Part shown: positions 1 to 8,826 of the stretch, piece after piece
Layout: the number at the start of each line of letters is the position of its first letter
How positions within the stretch are numbered: position 1 is the stretch's first letter
The notes under the pieces: model-generated
What the model was told of the DNA's origin: nothing
Seen by the model: only the letters and a program-made list of their open reading frames with translations
The model's database searches: none
DNA from: ECT2AJA-110-A sp035399845
GTDB lineage: Bacteria; Planctomycetota; Phycisphaerae; UBA1845; UTPLA1
Assembly: GCA_035399845.1 (NCBI GenBank)
Contig: DAOPJV010000019.1
Location: forward strand, 30,505 to 94,504
Direction: 5' to 3'
Length of the DNA: 64,000 bases
Position numbers and translations under genes: made by a program

Positions 1-1350
1 GTTCGAGGCGATCTTGATACCATTGTTCTGAAAGCACTCGAAAAGGACCCACGAAATCGATATGCGTCCGTCGCCGCCTTGGACGAGGACATTCAAAGAT
101 ATCTTTGCGGACAACCGATCTCTACAAGAGCCCCGTCGGCATACGCAAAGGTAATGCGATGGGCAACACGTTCGCCCAAATCATTTGCGGCCATCGCAAG
201 CACGTTTATTGCCTTCATTATCGTAGGCACAGCCGTGTTTTCAATACATGCGATCAAGTCCACTCCCGTTCGGCTTGAATTGGCGCAGAATGGCAGCATC
301 TGGGATTATCGACTGGGTCGTTTGCAGGTCAAAGGTGAAGCCGCGACACTGATTTCCGCGGCGGGTACGCCGCTCCATCGATGGACAGTCGATCATCAGT
401 GTGGAATCAACTTCGCAAGGCTCGTTAACAGAGCCTCACAGTGGGGTGGCGGCAAAGTTGTGATTCTCGGCTACGGAATCGAGTCAGGATTCCCCTACCG
501 GGGAGAACTCTGCTTGTATGATCTCGCGAAGAGCTACGAAACCCCGGCTTTGCACTTTTCTTTGATTCCGAAGTCCATTCGAGACATGGATCGAAACGCT
601 TGGCCCCGCCCTAAGAGCGATTTGACGAGAACCTACTCTTCTGATCACTTCTCGGTTCACAACGCATGGATGTTTGACATATTCCCCGATGAAGAGCACC
701 CAGGCGAGGAGATTGTCATCAATCACATGCATAATCCCGGCTCACAAGGCACCCTGAGCATCTACAACCTCAACGGCGAGATTCTCTTTCAGGTTTGGCA
801 GGACGGAGGAATAGAAGAAGCGTATTGGCTTGAAGAACCACAACTGCTAGTTTGCGTAGCAATTAAGGGAGACAAAGACGACTATGAAGAAGGACTAAGC
901 CTCAAAGGCAATCACCCGCATATCCTATTCGCAATTCGACCGGAGCTGGATCTCATTTCAAACGCATGGATCCACCCCTACCCGCCGAATTCGCATCCAC
1001 GATTCGAGGGTGACGCATGGAATGGTGATTGGTACAGGCCCGTGTGGTACAAGCTTCCGTGTCCGATCGGTTGGGCAGACGAAGGTGAAGCTGAATTGCG
1101 ACTAGACTCACCAATCGACCCACTAAGGAGTCAGAGTGTGTTTGTTTTGAAAGTTTTTTTTGATGAACAGCTTTCCAACAAGTCGCCCTACCTGACTGAG
1201 TTTGAAATCAACTCGCAAGGAGAGATTATTTCAAGAATGATCGGTGGCGATCTGGCCAGGAAGGCGTTGCGGGAGAATCCGAATCTGCCCCAACCGGAGG
1301 ACCTAAGGCTGCTTGAATGGAATGCCGAAGTGGCGCCGTGCCGAAACTGA
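1..1350 (+). CDS. Ser/Thr protein kinase, C-terminal part (5' end outside window)
   Basis: The frame is open from base 1. The first residues (GDLDTIVLKALEKDP, then RYASVAAL and DEDIQRYL) match the end of the kinase domain in the three complete kinases of this window, so the catalytic part lies upstream. A single membrane segment follows at about residues 61-84 of the visible part. The remaining about 365 residues differ from the other kinases: no WD40 repeat is recognisable, and the segment is rich in Trp, Asp and Pro. By analogy it would be a membrane-anchored eukaryotic-type kinase with an extracytoplasmic sensor region of unknown ligand. An ECF sigma gene is expected just upstream but cannot be seen. 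Repeat R1a begins three bases after the stop codon. Confidence 0.85.
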   Translation, partial: VRGDLDTIVLKALEKDPRNRYASVAALDEDIQRYLCGQPISTRAPSAYAKVMRWATRSPKSFAAIASTFIAFIIVGTAVFSIHAIKSTPVRLELAQNGSIWDYRLGRLQVKGEAATLISAAGTPLHRWTVDHQCGINFARLVNRASQWGGGKVVILGYGIESGFPYRGELCLYDLAKSYETPALHFSLIPKSIRDMDRNAWPRPKSDLTRTYSSDHFSVHNAWMFDIFPDEEHPGEEIVINHMHNPGSQGTLSIYNLNGEILFQVWQDGGIEEAYWLEEPQLLVCVAIKGDKDDYEEGLSLKGNHPHILFAIRPELDLISNAWIHPYPPNSHPRFEGDAWNGDWYRPVWYKLPCPIGWADEGEAELRLDSPIDPLRSQSVFVLKVFFDEQLSNKSPYLTEFEINSQGEIISRMIGGDLARKALRENPNLPQPEDLRLLEWNAEVAPCRN

Positions 1351-1352
1351 GC

Positions 1353-1920
1353 GCGCGGGTCCAGCAGACCAGTCCAAGAAAGTCGGTCCCCCTCCAACCG
1401 GTTTGAAAAGTTTGTGTTGAAGATGGAACCGCGTGAAACGGCGCAGGAACGGTCGCGATCGCAGTCGTTACAGAATGTCACGATCGGCGATGTGGGTCAA
1501 GCCCAGGTGTGTTGAGGTGATCGGCGTTTTGCCGAAGTACGGTAGTAGGGCCCCAGAAAACCACCGAGGAATTGCTGGCAGCGATGATGGATGGGCGACT
1601 CGGCCACGATGTCTCACGTGCCACTCCCCCGTTTTTCGAAGACGGTTGGATTCGCTCTAGTTTCTTAAGTCTTTGCTGACAATCAGTTAGCGAGTTCCCC
1701 GAAAACAAATCACAGGCGTGTTTTTCGGCTTCGGCTTGTCTGAGGCTTGTTTCGGCGTGCCGGTAGACGGGAGTATCCATAACCATCATCGTGTTTACGG
1801 ATAGCTGCGGGTCTATGCAGCATCCTCCACCAAACCTCGACGCCAGGTCGTTCGGATGCCAGCGTACCTTTCTAAATCATGTGATCGACTTTCAAGGGTT
1901 GCCGCGGAAAACGGCGAACG
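1353..1920 (+). repeat. Long direct repeat R1, copy a
   Basis: This stretch of about 570 bases aligns almost end to end with 8258-8826, with scattered substitutions and few gaps. Shared landmarks are GCGCGGGTCCAGCAG at the left edge, CGGTCGCGATCGCAGTCGT, ACCGAGGAATTGCTGGCAGC, GAAGACGGTTGGATTCG and GAGGCTTGTTTCGGCGTGCC. In both copies the repeat starts a few bases after a stop codon and ends inside the first codons of a gene. No reading frame stays open and conserved through both copies, so most of it is probably non-coding. It contains a REP-like segment at 1617-1650. From 1921 to 2163 nothing recognisable is seen. Confidence 0.85.
1856..1920 (+). pseudogene. Truncated N-terminus of a paralogue of the 8763-10262 gene
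   Basis: The ATG at 1856 begins MPAYLSKSCDRLS, which aligns with MTAFLSEICNRLS at the start of the gene at 8763, at the equivalent position in repeat R1. Similarity stops after about 22 codons and the frame then runs into unrelated sequence. This looks like the 5' stub of a duplicated gene whose body was lost or replaced. Confidence 0.6.
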
Positions 1921-2163
1921 CTTAAGCCGCCCGGAGTGGCCGAAGCGAGCTGCCCCGCCCTCAATGGCCAAACTCGGATCACCCTTCAAGGCGGGACCAC
2001 AGTGCCAAAGTGACCTCCCTTTAGAAAGCCAAGGCCACGTTCCTGAGAATACGCTTGCCTTGGCCTGATCAATGCGAGAAATGCAGGCCCTGCTGACGCC
2101 GCACAAGTTCGCTGGCTATGGCCCTTTAACAAGACTTCCATGAGTAAAGGCGCAGGCAACAGA

Positions 2164-2418
2164 TTAATCGCTTTTGCGGCGGATCTTCACTATACCCAAC
2201 GAAAGGTACGCAATCCCTAATAGCCCGAGTACAATGTTGTGAGCTGGGACGGCTTCGACCACGTATAACACGCCGATTGAAACATGAAACCACTTCAACA
2301 TCACAATTCCTCGTTCCATGTAATATCCGTTCTTGGACATCTTGATTCCTGCCGGGCATCGTCGGGCGCTCGCACATACGAGCACGTCAACATTGGAATC
2401 ACCGCAAGGGGGACACAT
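2164..2418 (-). CDS. Small CxxC / membrane protein, unknown function
   Basis: An 84-residue frame starting MCPPCGDSNVDVL. It has two cysteine pairs in its first 25 residues (CPPC, then two further Cys), which resembles a small zinc ribbon. Two hydrophobic stretches follow near the C-terminus, ending in a basic IRRKSD tail. That is the shape of a small membrane protein with a zinc-ribbon head. The gene is divergent from the HTH gene at 2494. No clear ribosome binding site precedes this start, and the frame remains open upstream to 2508, so the start is uncertain. No family is recognised. Confidence 0.4.
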   Translation of the reverse strand: MCPPCGDSNVDVLVCASARRCPAGIKMSKNGYYMERGIVMLKWFHVSIGVLYVVEAVPAHNIVLGLLGIAYLSLGIVKIRRKSD

Positions 2419-2493
2419 CGAAGGGACAGAATTCGGGTGTCGAGCCCCCCGGGCTGTTCCCCTTCGCAGAGTCAACGGGAATTGGAATAGAGA

Positions 2494-3849
2494 ATGCGGC
2501 CGACCCATCCAGAGCGGCCACCGCGCTATAAGATTGCGAAGGCGGCATTACTGCGGCTGGAGCAGATGAGGAAGCTCACACAGGCGGAAATCGCGAGAGC
2601 GCTCTGCATCAGCCGGCCAAAGTACAGTGAGCGGATGAATAGGAACAATGACTACGTGCAAATCGAGGGCGAGCACAAGATCCGCAGCTTCGAGAAATTC
2701 ATAAGCCTACTAGGATTTCCACTGGTCGCGTTCCTACTCGAATCATCCGATGGCTGGTGGGACCATTACGTCGGCGCCCACGTTGTAGTTGCCGGCAACG
2801 AATCCAGTCGAACCCGCTTCCATGAAGCTCTGGCGAGATACAACGCCCAGCTTTCGTCCCTTCCGCTCGACCCTCTGATAAGGGGCTATGCATCGTACGA
2901 ATTACAGCTCCTGAATGATCTACGTAAGATCGTTGCAACAGCCATCATCGATTCTGGATACACACCCTCTCCAGGCGAGCAGAATGCCTATTTCGATAAT
3001 CAGCGATGGATGAAACTCACTTGGGAATACCTGCCAGCGTCGCGACACGTCAATGTGCTTCTGCGCTCTCCATTTGTGCAAGGCAGCAACCAACACATCA
3101 CGAAGCCGCTTCTCTGCGAAATCGGAGTGATTCGAAGTATTTCGGTTTCCGTTCCGTCTCACCACTTCAAGGCATCTGCGATTCATTTGCACGACGAATT
3201 GCTTGCCACGGTCGTTGCCGCATATCGCGCACTCGAAGAGCGACTTGTACAGGCTGTTCAAGATGTTGCATCCGTGTTTGACCCACTGTACGTGCCGATA
3301 CGTACTGCTCTGAAACTTCGGCGACGACAGGACATCATGGATGAGGTCCGATTGTATCTAACAGATTCCACCAGTGGTTTGTATGTCCTTGACCGCCACG
3401 GCATTCGTGAAACTGTCGAGAGGTTCAAGGAGGAGGCATACCAGGTCCCAGATATGTCTCCTTTTGAGAGAATCACCCGTTTTAGTACTACGCACTTTCC
3501 GTACGAGAAGACAATAACTAGGGAGATTCGCTCGACGTTTGTTGGCATCGACTCTGCAGAAGTTGGAAAAGACGGGGTAACCCGAACGGGTTGGCCCGGC
3601 GTCCCATACTACCGGCATACCGGCACGGATACCTTAGCCGCTGAAATGTCGCATTTTACTGACGAGGGCATCTCATCTTTCTTTATTGCCGAAAGACGTG
3701 AGATAATACTCGCATTGGGATGTTCAATTGGCCACGACGCCGTCATAAAAGAGGTCTTGGCGGAGCGTTCGAAGGAGCTGATTGCAGCCTTCGAGAACGG
3801 AATCAAGAACTGGTCACCGTATCTTATCTACTCTCGCGATTTATCGTGA
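2494..3849 (+). CDS. Helix-turn-helix N-terminal protein of unknown family
   Basis: A 451-residue protein. Residues about 11-50 form an XRE-like helix-turn-helix (LTQAEIARALCISRPKYSERM), so DNA binding is likely. The remaining 400 residues match no family I recognise: a mixed alpha/beta middle with several Trp, then a C-terminal part containing GWPGVPYYRHTGTDTLAAEM and a helical end. No signal peptide or membrane segment is visible. An XRE head on a large unknown domain is common in accessory loci such as defence or prophage regulators, but nothing here fixes the role. It sits between R1a and R2a, converging with the methyltransferase. GGAATAGAG just before the ATG is a weak ribosome binding site. 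Confidence 0.7.
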   Translation: MRPTHPERPPRYKIAKAALLRLEQMRKLTQAEIARALCISRPKYSERMNRNNDYVQIEGEHKIRSFEKFISLLGFPLVAFLLESSDGWWDHYVGAHVVVAGNESSRTRFHEALARYNAQLSSLPLDPLIRGYASYELQLLNDLRKIVATAIIDSGYTPSPGEQNAYFDNQRWMKLTWEYLPASRHVNVLLRSPFVQGSNQHITKPLLCEIGVIRSISVSVPSHHFKASAIHLHDELLATVVAAYRALEERLVQAVQDVASVFDPLYVPIRTALKLRRRQDIMDEVRLYLTDSTSGLYVLDRHGIRETVERFKEEAYQVPDMSPFERITRFSTTHFPYEKTITREIRSTFVGIDSAEVGKDGVTRTGWPGVPYYRHTGTDTLAAEMSHFTDEGISSFFIAERREIILALGCSIGHDAVIKEVLAERSKELIAAFENGIKNWSPYLIYSRDLS

Positions 3850-3956
3850 ATCCAGAACTCCCCACAATATCACATCGCCCCATTCTCGGATCATCAGCCA
3901 AGGAGATTGCAGCGTGCGAAAGTGGATAACAGAACGCGAGATCACGACCAAGACGA

Positions 3957-4646
3957 TCAGAGAGTACACCGAATGAAAAGCGAATCGTGCTCATGTTGAG
4001 ATTCACGAAAAGGAGGATGCGGAGCCTCCTCCCAATGATGGCGGGATACCTCGCAAAGGCGCATTGCATCCGGAATAAGTGTATTCAAGTCTTCCCTATC
4101 CCAAAAACGAAACAGGGTGTGCTTATAGATGTATGAGCGAGCATCGATGCGCTCTCCGAGACCGAACGCACAGTCTTCAGGCGTATATAGATTGAAGAGG
4201 ATCTCTGCACCTTTCCTCGCGACTCTCGCCATTTCTTCTAGCGCCCTCTTCGGGTCGGCGACATGCGGCAATGCATCTATGCATTGAATAACGTCAAATT
4301 GAGAATCTGCGAGCTGTAAGTCTGTCATGTCTGCCATTAAGGCGACAGGCCGGATTGCCGCATGTCTATCAGCGTTTTCAATGCACCTCGCTAATGCCGT
4401 CGGGGCCACGTCAACACAGACGACGTTGGTTGCAGCGAGAAGCCAAGGCTGTGCATTGCGCCCATCACCGCAGCCAAGGTCCAAGACAGACTGGGAATTT
4501 GTCGTCTTGATCCGCCTGACAAGTTCTACGACCCTCGAATCTGGCCGATCCAGCCATGCCGTGTCGCGAGTCGTTTGCTGATAATATCGTTCCCAACCCG
4601 AATAGACGTCATTCAGACTGCGCCCAGCCAGCTTGTCATCTAACAT
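3957..4646 (-). CDS. Class I SAM-dependent methyltransferase
   Basis: A 229-residue protein. The glycine-rich SAM-binding motif VLDLGCGDGRNA lies at about residue 54, an acidic strand end (VVCVDVAP) follows about 20 residues later, and DVIQCIDALPHV occupies the usual motif IV position. These define the Rossmann-fold Methyltransf_11/25 type. The substrate cannot be told: this class covers small molecules, lipids and natural products. The ATG at 4646 was chosen because GGAG lies eight bases upstream; the frame is open further upstream to 4748, but that part is not methyltransferase-like. The gene is monocistronic and convergent with the HTH gene. Confidence 0.85.
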   Translation of the reverse strand: MLDDKLAGRSLNDVYSGWERYYQQTTRDTAWLDRPDSRVVELVRRIKTTNSQSVLDLGCGDGRNAQPWLLAATNVVCVDVAPTALARCIENADRHAAIRPVALMADMTDLQLADSQFDVIQCIDALPHVADPKRALEEMARVARKGAEILFNLYTPEDCAFGLGERIDARSYIYKHTLFRFWDREDLNTLIPDAMRLCEVSRHHWEEAPHPPFRESQHEHDSLFIRCTL

Positions 4647-4859
4647 GATGCAAACTCCATTGGTTCGATTGCAACGGCCTGCCGTCAAGATCTCCATACT
4701 TCGACGTTGCGGTAACGCTAGAGTACTCGCGATAGTGATCACATGCACGTCGCACTGCCGACAGCGTGGCGCCGCGAAAAAGGGGATCGCAAACAGTAGC
4801 GATGATGTCGGCGTTTTGCATGGTTTCGGTGCCTCAACGATTCTCTCCCGCCCGCCGAA

Positions 4860-6011
4860 TCATCTACGACTTCGACGCAGCAAAGGAAGGGCGACCAGTA
4901 GAAGCGACCCTACAGCGGGTTCCGGGATGTGAGCGACCCACGCTTCATTCTCACCCCACTGGTTGAAACCGTTTCCGACAATGGTCATGCCATCGGCTGA
5001 AATGCCGTAGGCCGCGTGCGTACGAGTCAAATCCCAATACAAAAGATCAAGCCCAAGGCCGTCCACGAAGATGCGTTGGAGCGATCGCATCCCATTCTGT
5101 GCATCCCAAATGAACGGTTCCCGCCGGTTCCCTGTCGATTGACCGAAGCCGACGATGATTGAACCGTCCGCGGATACAGCTTGTGCCTCACTGTCCACCA
5201 TCCCACCGGGCAGATCGCCAAGGCTTACCATCCCAGTCGTTTCGGTCCAGCGGAATGCTTCCCGACCGGCCGCCGTGTTGCTCCACCCCACAACCACGGA
5301 ACCGTCGGCAGAGACCGACAACGCTTGGCTGCTGAATTCGCCACCCTCAAGATTGCCAAGGCCGACCATGCCGTCCGATTGCGTCCAACGCCATGCTTCA
5401 TCGACAAACACCGAATTCTCGCTAACTCCGACAACGACACTCCCGTCTTGGGATGCATCGTATGCAACGCTATCGCGGTCGGTCGAATTCAATAAACCCA
5501 ACCCAACCATTCCGCCGCCATCGGTCCATCGAAACGCTTGATATCCGCTTGATGTCTGACCTCGCCCTACGATGACCGAGCCATTATCCGAAATCCCGTA
5601 TCCCTGACTGCCCAACGTGCTGCCCGGTAATGACCCCAATCCGACGAGTCCGCTTAGGGCCGTCCAACGGTACGCCTCGGGAGGGCCTGAGTCGGGCGAA
5701 CTGCTGCCAACGATGACGGTTGCGTCGGATGAAATCGCTCTGGCGTCGCTGAAGCGGTCGCCGGGCAGAACGCCAAGCCCCACGATCCCATCCGCCATCT
5801 TCCAACGAAATCCTTCGTTTCCGTGGGCTGTTGTTCCATGTTGGCCGAACCCGACAACCGTGGTCCCGTCACCAGAAACACCGTATGCCCAACTGTCGTG
5901 ATCGCCTCCAGCGAAGTCACCGAGGCCGACGAAGTACGGTACGTCCGCCAATGCGGGCAATCCGGCAATCAGGGCAAACGCGATACCAAGTGAAAGTGAA
6001 TTGCGTCGCAT
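4860..6011 (-). CDS. Secreted HAF-repeat protein with PEP-CTERM-like tail
   Basis: A 383-residue protein. It has a signal peptide (MRRNSLSLGIAFALIAGLPALA), then about seven repeats of roughly 45 residues built on A-x-G-x-S-x-D-G-S-V-I-V-G ... E-A-F-R-W ... G-M-V-G-L-G. This is the HAF extracellular repeat, which probably forms a beta-propeller. It ends IPEPAVGSLLLVALPLLRR: a Pro-Glu-Pro, one hydrophobic helix and an Arg cluster, the layout of a PEP-CTERM signal processed by an exosortase. It is the only such tail in the window. GGAGG lies five bases before the ATG at 6011. Upstream coding potential to 6215 is not protein-like. Confidence 0.85.
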   Translation of the reverse strand: MRRNSLSLGIAFALIAGLPALADVPYFVGLGDFAGGDHDSWAYGVSGDGTTVVGFGQHGTTAHGNEGFRWKMADGIVGLGVLPGDRFSDARAISSDATVIVGSSSPDSGPPEAYRWTALSGLVGLGSLPGSTLGSQGYGISDNGSVIVGRGQTSSGYQAFRWTDGGGMVGLGLLNSTDRDSVAYDASQDGSVVVGVSENSVFVDEAWRWTQSDGMVGLGNLEGGEFSSQALSVSADGSVVVGWSNTAAGREAFRWTETTGMVSLGDLPGGMVDSEAQAVSADGSIIVGFGQSTGNRREPFIWDAQNGMRSLQRIFVDGLGLDLLYWDLTRTHAAYGISADGMTIVGNGFNQWGENEAWVAHIPEPAVGSLLLVALPLLRRSRR

Positions 6012-6117
6012 ACCGGCCTCCGTTCTAGCCGCTCTGGACCCGAAGGCCCAATTGTACGGTTTTGCGGCGACGCCCGGAATGACGCGGAATGGCTCAGCCA
6101 AATCAGTGGTCGGGATT

Positions 6118-6640
6118 TGCACTGGGAACTTGGAATTCGATAGCTCTGCACCAACGGCACAAACTGAGACGTTTTCTTGCCTTGCGATTTTTAGAATCGG
6201 CGAATCTGTATCCACACCCCGCTCTCGGCGGGATCGGAAACCGCCGCGAGATGATACGCGATTACACTTGGATTCGTCGCCCGGTCCTACTCCGATGGCG
6301 GCATCGGCCAGCCCTTCTGTGCCCCTTCCATCGCGATCTGCTTCGCCTGCTCGCGAGTGATCTTGTATTTCTTGCAGATTCGCTTGATGTACTTCTCTTC
6401 GAGCCGAAGTGCCATTTCGCCATCGTACTTGCTGACATCGGCAGCGTTGGCACCGGCTCTGTCCATTGCCCGATCCTCGGCTTCGACCAATCGGTAGAAG
6501 ACCTTCTTTCGTTGCTCTTCCGTCAGGCCGAATCGATCCTCGTCGGGTTCGAACATGATGGCGAGGCGTTCCTCGGAGATGTTGATCTCGGGCTCCTTCG
6601 CTTGCTTCCCCTTACCCTCCGTGAAGTAGAGCTGGCCGAC
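6118..6640 (-). repeat. Long direct repeat R2, copy a
   Basis: It aligns with 10304-10785. Shared blocks include CTCGGCGGGATCGGAAACC, CTTGCAGATTCGCTTGATGT, CCGATCCTCGGCTTCGACCA and CTTTCGTTGCTCTTCCGTCAG. The repeat covers the 3' part of a minus-strand gene (6287-6760) plus about 170 bases downstream of it. The downstream part holds a conserved hairpin, CTCGGCGG paired with CCGCCG(C)GAG around nine loop bases, without a T-tract. Confidence 0.85.
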
Positions 6641-6760
6641 CCATGAGCCCGCGGCCTCTGCGTGGTAGCGTTGCCTGGCATAGGCGAAGATGAAGACCGC
6701 GTTGGGCCGCTCGCCCACGTCACCCAGCCACGGATCACGCGGATCACGAATCTGAACCAT
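6287..6760 (-). CDS. Hypothetical protein, member of a duplicated pair
   Basis: A protein of about 157 residues from the ATG at 6760; the frame is open to 6892, and the start is not settled because no clear ribosome binding site is seen. The N-terminal part (PNAVFIFAYARQRYH) looks beta-rich. The C-terminal 100 residues are helical and charged, with LTEEQRKKVFYRLVEAEDRA and a final helix KITREQAKQIAMEG closing with GWPMPPSE. No family is recognised. A decayed paralogue lies at 10473-10785. The conservation of the C-terminal half between copies supports this frame as the real one. Confidence 0.6.
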   Translation of the reverse strand: MVQIRDPRDPWLGDVGERPNAVFIFAYARQRYHAEAAGSWVGQLYFTEGKGKQAKEPEINISEERLAIMFEPDEDRFGLTEEQRKKVFYRLVEAEDRAMDRAGANAADVSKYDGEMALRLEEKYIKRICKKYKITREQAKQIAMEGAQKGWPMPPSE

Positions 6761-7065
6761 CTGGATCCGGATATTCAGGAGGCGTCGCTGTTCCTGAAGC
6801 CCGTGATCGAGGGTCGGGATAACATTCACGAGCGCATGCTGAGGGAGGTGGCGGCGGAACCAGAACGGGCGTTGCTGGCAAGGCGATGCCATCGCCTCAG
6901 TGTGTCATGTTCGTGATTTTCAGGCTTTTCGCAAAACCTTCAGAGTCATAGAATTCCACGCCGATCGGGCGGCAAACCGTCGCCTGGCGATTGAAAGTAC
7001 CTGAAAAGTCACACGGCAGAGCTGATGACGCGCGGGGTTGGTCTGCTAGAATCACTCTTAGGATA

Positions 7066-7349
7066 ATGCCCCCGCTCGAACGGCAACTCGAACAAGAGTT
7101 CATCAGGGACCGTTGCGACCTGAAGCGTCAGTACCGCGAGGACATTCGAGACCGTGCCACGCTGGAGAATGACGTCCGCAGGAAATTCGACGAGCAGACC
7201 TGCGTCCGCCTGACGGACGGCGATTTTTCCCGCCCGACTCTCCGCGCTCGACGCCCAGATCGCCGCCGAGTCGGAAAAAGCTCGACGCGCTCAAGACCCA
7301 CAAAAGGGGCCTCATGCGGCGGTTGTTCCCGGTTGCGGAGGGGGATTGA
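7066..7349 (+). pseudogene. Fused relic of hsdR 5' end and hsdS 3' end (type I restriction system)
   Basis: From 7066 to about 7233 the frame reads LERQLEQEFIRDRCDLKRQY, then EDIRDRATLENDVRRKF and VRLTDGDF, which match the N-terminus of type I restriction endonuclease R subunits (canonical text RPDIRDRATLE ... RVRLTDGEF). From about 7225 another frame reads LSALDAQIAAESEK. After one extra base at 7280 a third frame reads LDALKTHKRGLMRRLFPVAE and stops at 7349; this is the C-terminal coiled coil of type I specificity subunits (HsdS). Fusion in this order is what one large deletion inside an hsdR-hsdM-hsdS operon would leave, followed by a frameshift. The remnant cannot be functional. The 6893-7065 and 7350-7514 flanks hold nothing recognisable. 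Confidence 0.75.
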
Positions 7350-7514
7350 ATGGCTCGGTCGCGCGACAGGGCGAGCGGTGGAGCGAACGCGAGGGAGAAT
7401 CGCCCCGTGGAACTGATCGACGCCGACAGAAACACGCGGCCGCGCCGCGAGATCCGGCTGGAACCGGATCGCTCGATGCCCGGTCCGGCGGGACATTAAG
7501 AAGGTAGAACGCGT

Positions 7515-8234
7515 ATGGGAAGAGCATTCGAAAGACGCAAAGCCTCCATCTTCAAGACGGCGGCCCAGAACGCAAAGCTGTTTTCCAAACACAGCAAGCA
7601 GTTGTACGCGGCGGCCAAGAACGGCGTTCCCGACCCGGCGGCCAACCCGGTCCTGCGCAGCCTCGTTGAGAAAGCCAAGAAGGAAAACGTTCCGAGCCAC
7701 GTGATTGACAAGGCGATCCAGAAGGCCGCCGGTAGCGGCGGCGAAGACTTCCAATCCGTGCGTTACGAGGGGTTCGGCCCAGGCGGCGCGCTGATCATCG
7801 TCGAGTGCCTGACCGACAACAACGTGCGCACGATCGCCGAAATCCGCAACTATTTTGTCAGAGCGGACGCCAAGCTGGGCGCCAACGGGTCGGTAGTCAT
7901 GTCGTTCGACCACCTGGCGGTCCTCTCGTTCAAGGGCGACTCGGAGGAGAAGGTGATCGAGGCGCTGTTCGCCGCGGACGTCGCCGTCGAAGACATCGAG
8001 AGCAATGACGGCGTCATCACGGTCTTCACCCCGCCTGCCGAGTTCTACAAGGCCAAGACGGCCGTGCTCGAAGCGATGCCGGACGTTGAGCTGGACGTGC
8101 AGGAGATCACTTTCATCCCGCACGCCACGAAGACCCTCAGCGAGGAAGAGCTGACCACTTTCGAGAAGTTTCTGCAGATGCTCGAACAGAACGATGACGT
8201 GCAGGAGGTCTATCACAACGTCGAGCTCCCGTAA
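7515..8234 (+). CDS. YebC/PmpR-family protein, YeeN-like
   Basis: A 239-residue protein that aligns along its length with E. coli YeeN (from memory): MGRAFERRKASIFKTAAQNA at the start, YAAAKNGVPDP, VPSHVIDKAIQKA, RYEGFGPGGALIIVE, and the end DDVQEVYHNV. The YebC/TACO1 family was first described as DNA-binding transcriptional regulators; later work links it to relief of ribosome stalling, for example at proline runs. It is cytoplasmic. GAAGG lies upstream of the ATG. It is monocistronic, between the restriction relic and repeat R1b. Of all the genes in the first 10 kb it is the most core-like. Confidence 0.92.
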   Translation: MGRAFERRKASIFKTAAQNAKLFSKHSKQLYAAAKNGVPDPAANPVLRSLVEKAKKENVPSHVIDKAIQKAAGSGGEDFQSVRYEGFGPGGALIIVECLTDNNVRTIAEIRNYFVRADAKLGANGSVVMSFDHLAVLSFKGDSEEKVIEALFAADVAVEDIESNDGVITVFTPPAEFYKAKTAVLEAMPDVELDVQEITFIPHATKTLSEEELTTFEKFLQMLEQNDDVQEVYHNVELP

Positions 8235-8257
8235 CCCGCAGCAGGCGCTGAGACACC

Positions 8258-8826
8258 GCGCGGGTCCAGCAGCGCTGTCCCAGAATGTCGGTCCCCCTCC
8301 GACCGGTTTGAAGACTCTGTATTGAAGATCGAACTGCGTGAAACGGCGCAGGAACGGTCGCGATCGCAGTCGTCAGACTGCGTGTCACGATCGGCGATGT
8401 GGGTCAAGCCCTGGTGTTTTGAGGCGATCGGCGTGATGCCGAAGTACGGTGGTAGCGCCGCAGAGAACCACCGAGGAATTGCTGGCAGCGATTGTGGTTG
8501 GGCGACTCGGCCACTATGTCTCTCCCGCAACTCCCCCGTTCTTCGAAGACGGTTGGATTCGCCCTATTCTCTTAATCTCTTGCCAGCAATCCGTTAGCGA
8601 CGACCCAGGAAACAAATCACAGGCGTGCTATTGAGCTTCGGCTTGCCTGAGGCTTGTTTCGGCGTGCCGGTCGACGGGGGTTATCTCTTCCTAAGTTCGG
8701 GCCGGGTGATATCCTTGGGTGATCGAGTCCATCCCACCAAGCTGCGACTCCGGGCCGTTCGAATGACAGCGTTTCTATCTGAAATATGCAATCGACTCTC
8801 AACGATCACCGCGGGAAACGGCGGCG
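8258..8826 (+). repeat. Long direct repeat R1, copy b
   Basis: The partner of 1353-1920, in the same orientation. It starts 24 bases after the yebC-like stop codon and runs into codon 21 of the gene at 8763, so it carries that gene's whole upstream region. Inside it, 8524-8557 is the REP-like segment and 8649-8678 is GAGGCTTGTTTCGGCGTGCC plus ten bases; a variant of the latter recurs at 10265-10295 at the edge of the R2b block. Confidence 0.85.

Noticed and set aside
1353..1790. Possible small proteins inside repeat R1 (for example the frame with EELLAAIVVGRLGH in copy b)
   Set aside because: The similar translation in copy a is interrupted by a stop, and substitutions between copies are not biased to third positions.
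6205..6260. Hairpin CTCGGCGG / CCGCCGCGAG as a rho-independent terminator
   Set aside because: No T-tract follows on the minus strand in either copy; kept only as a conserved feature of R2.
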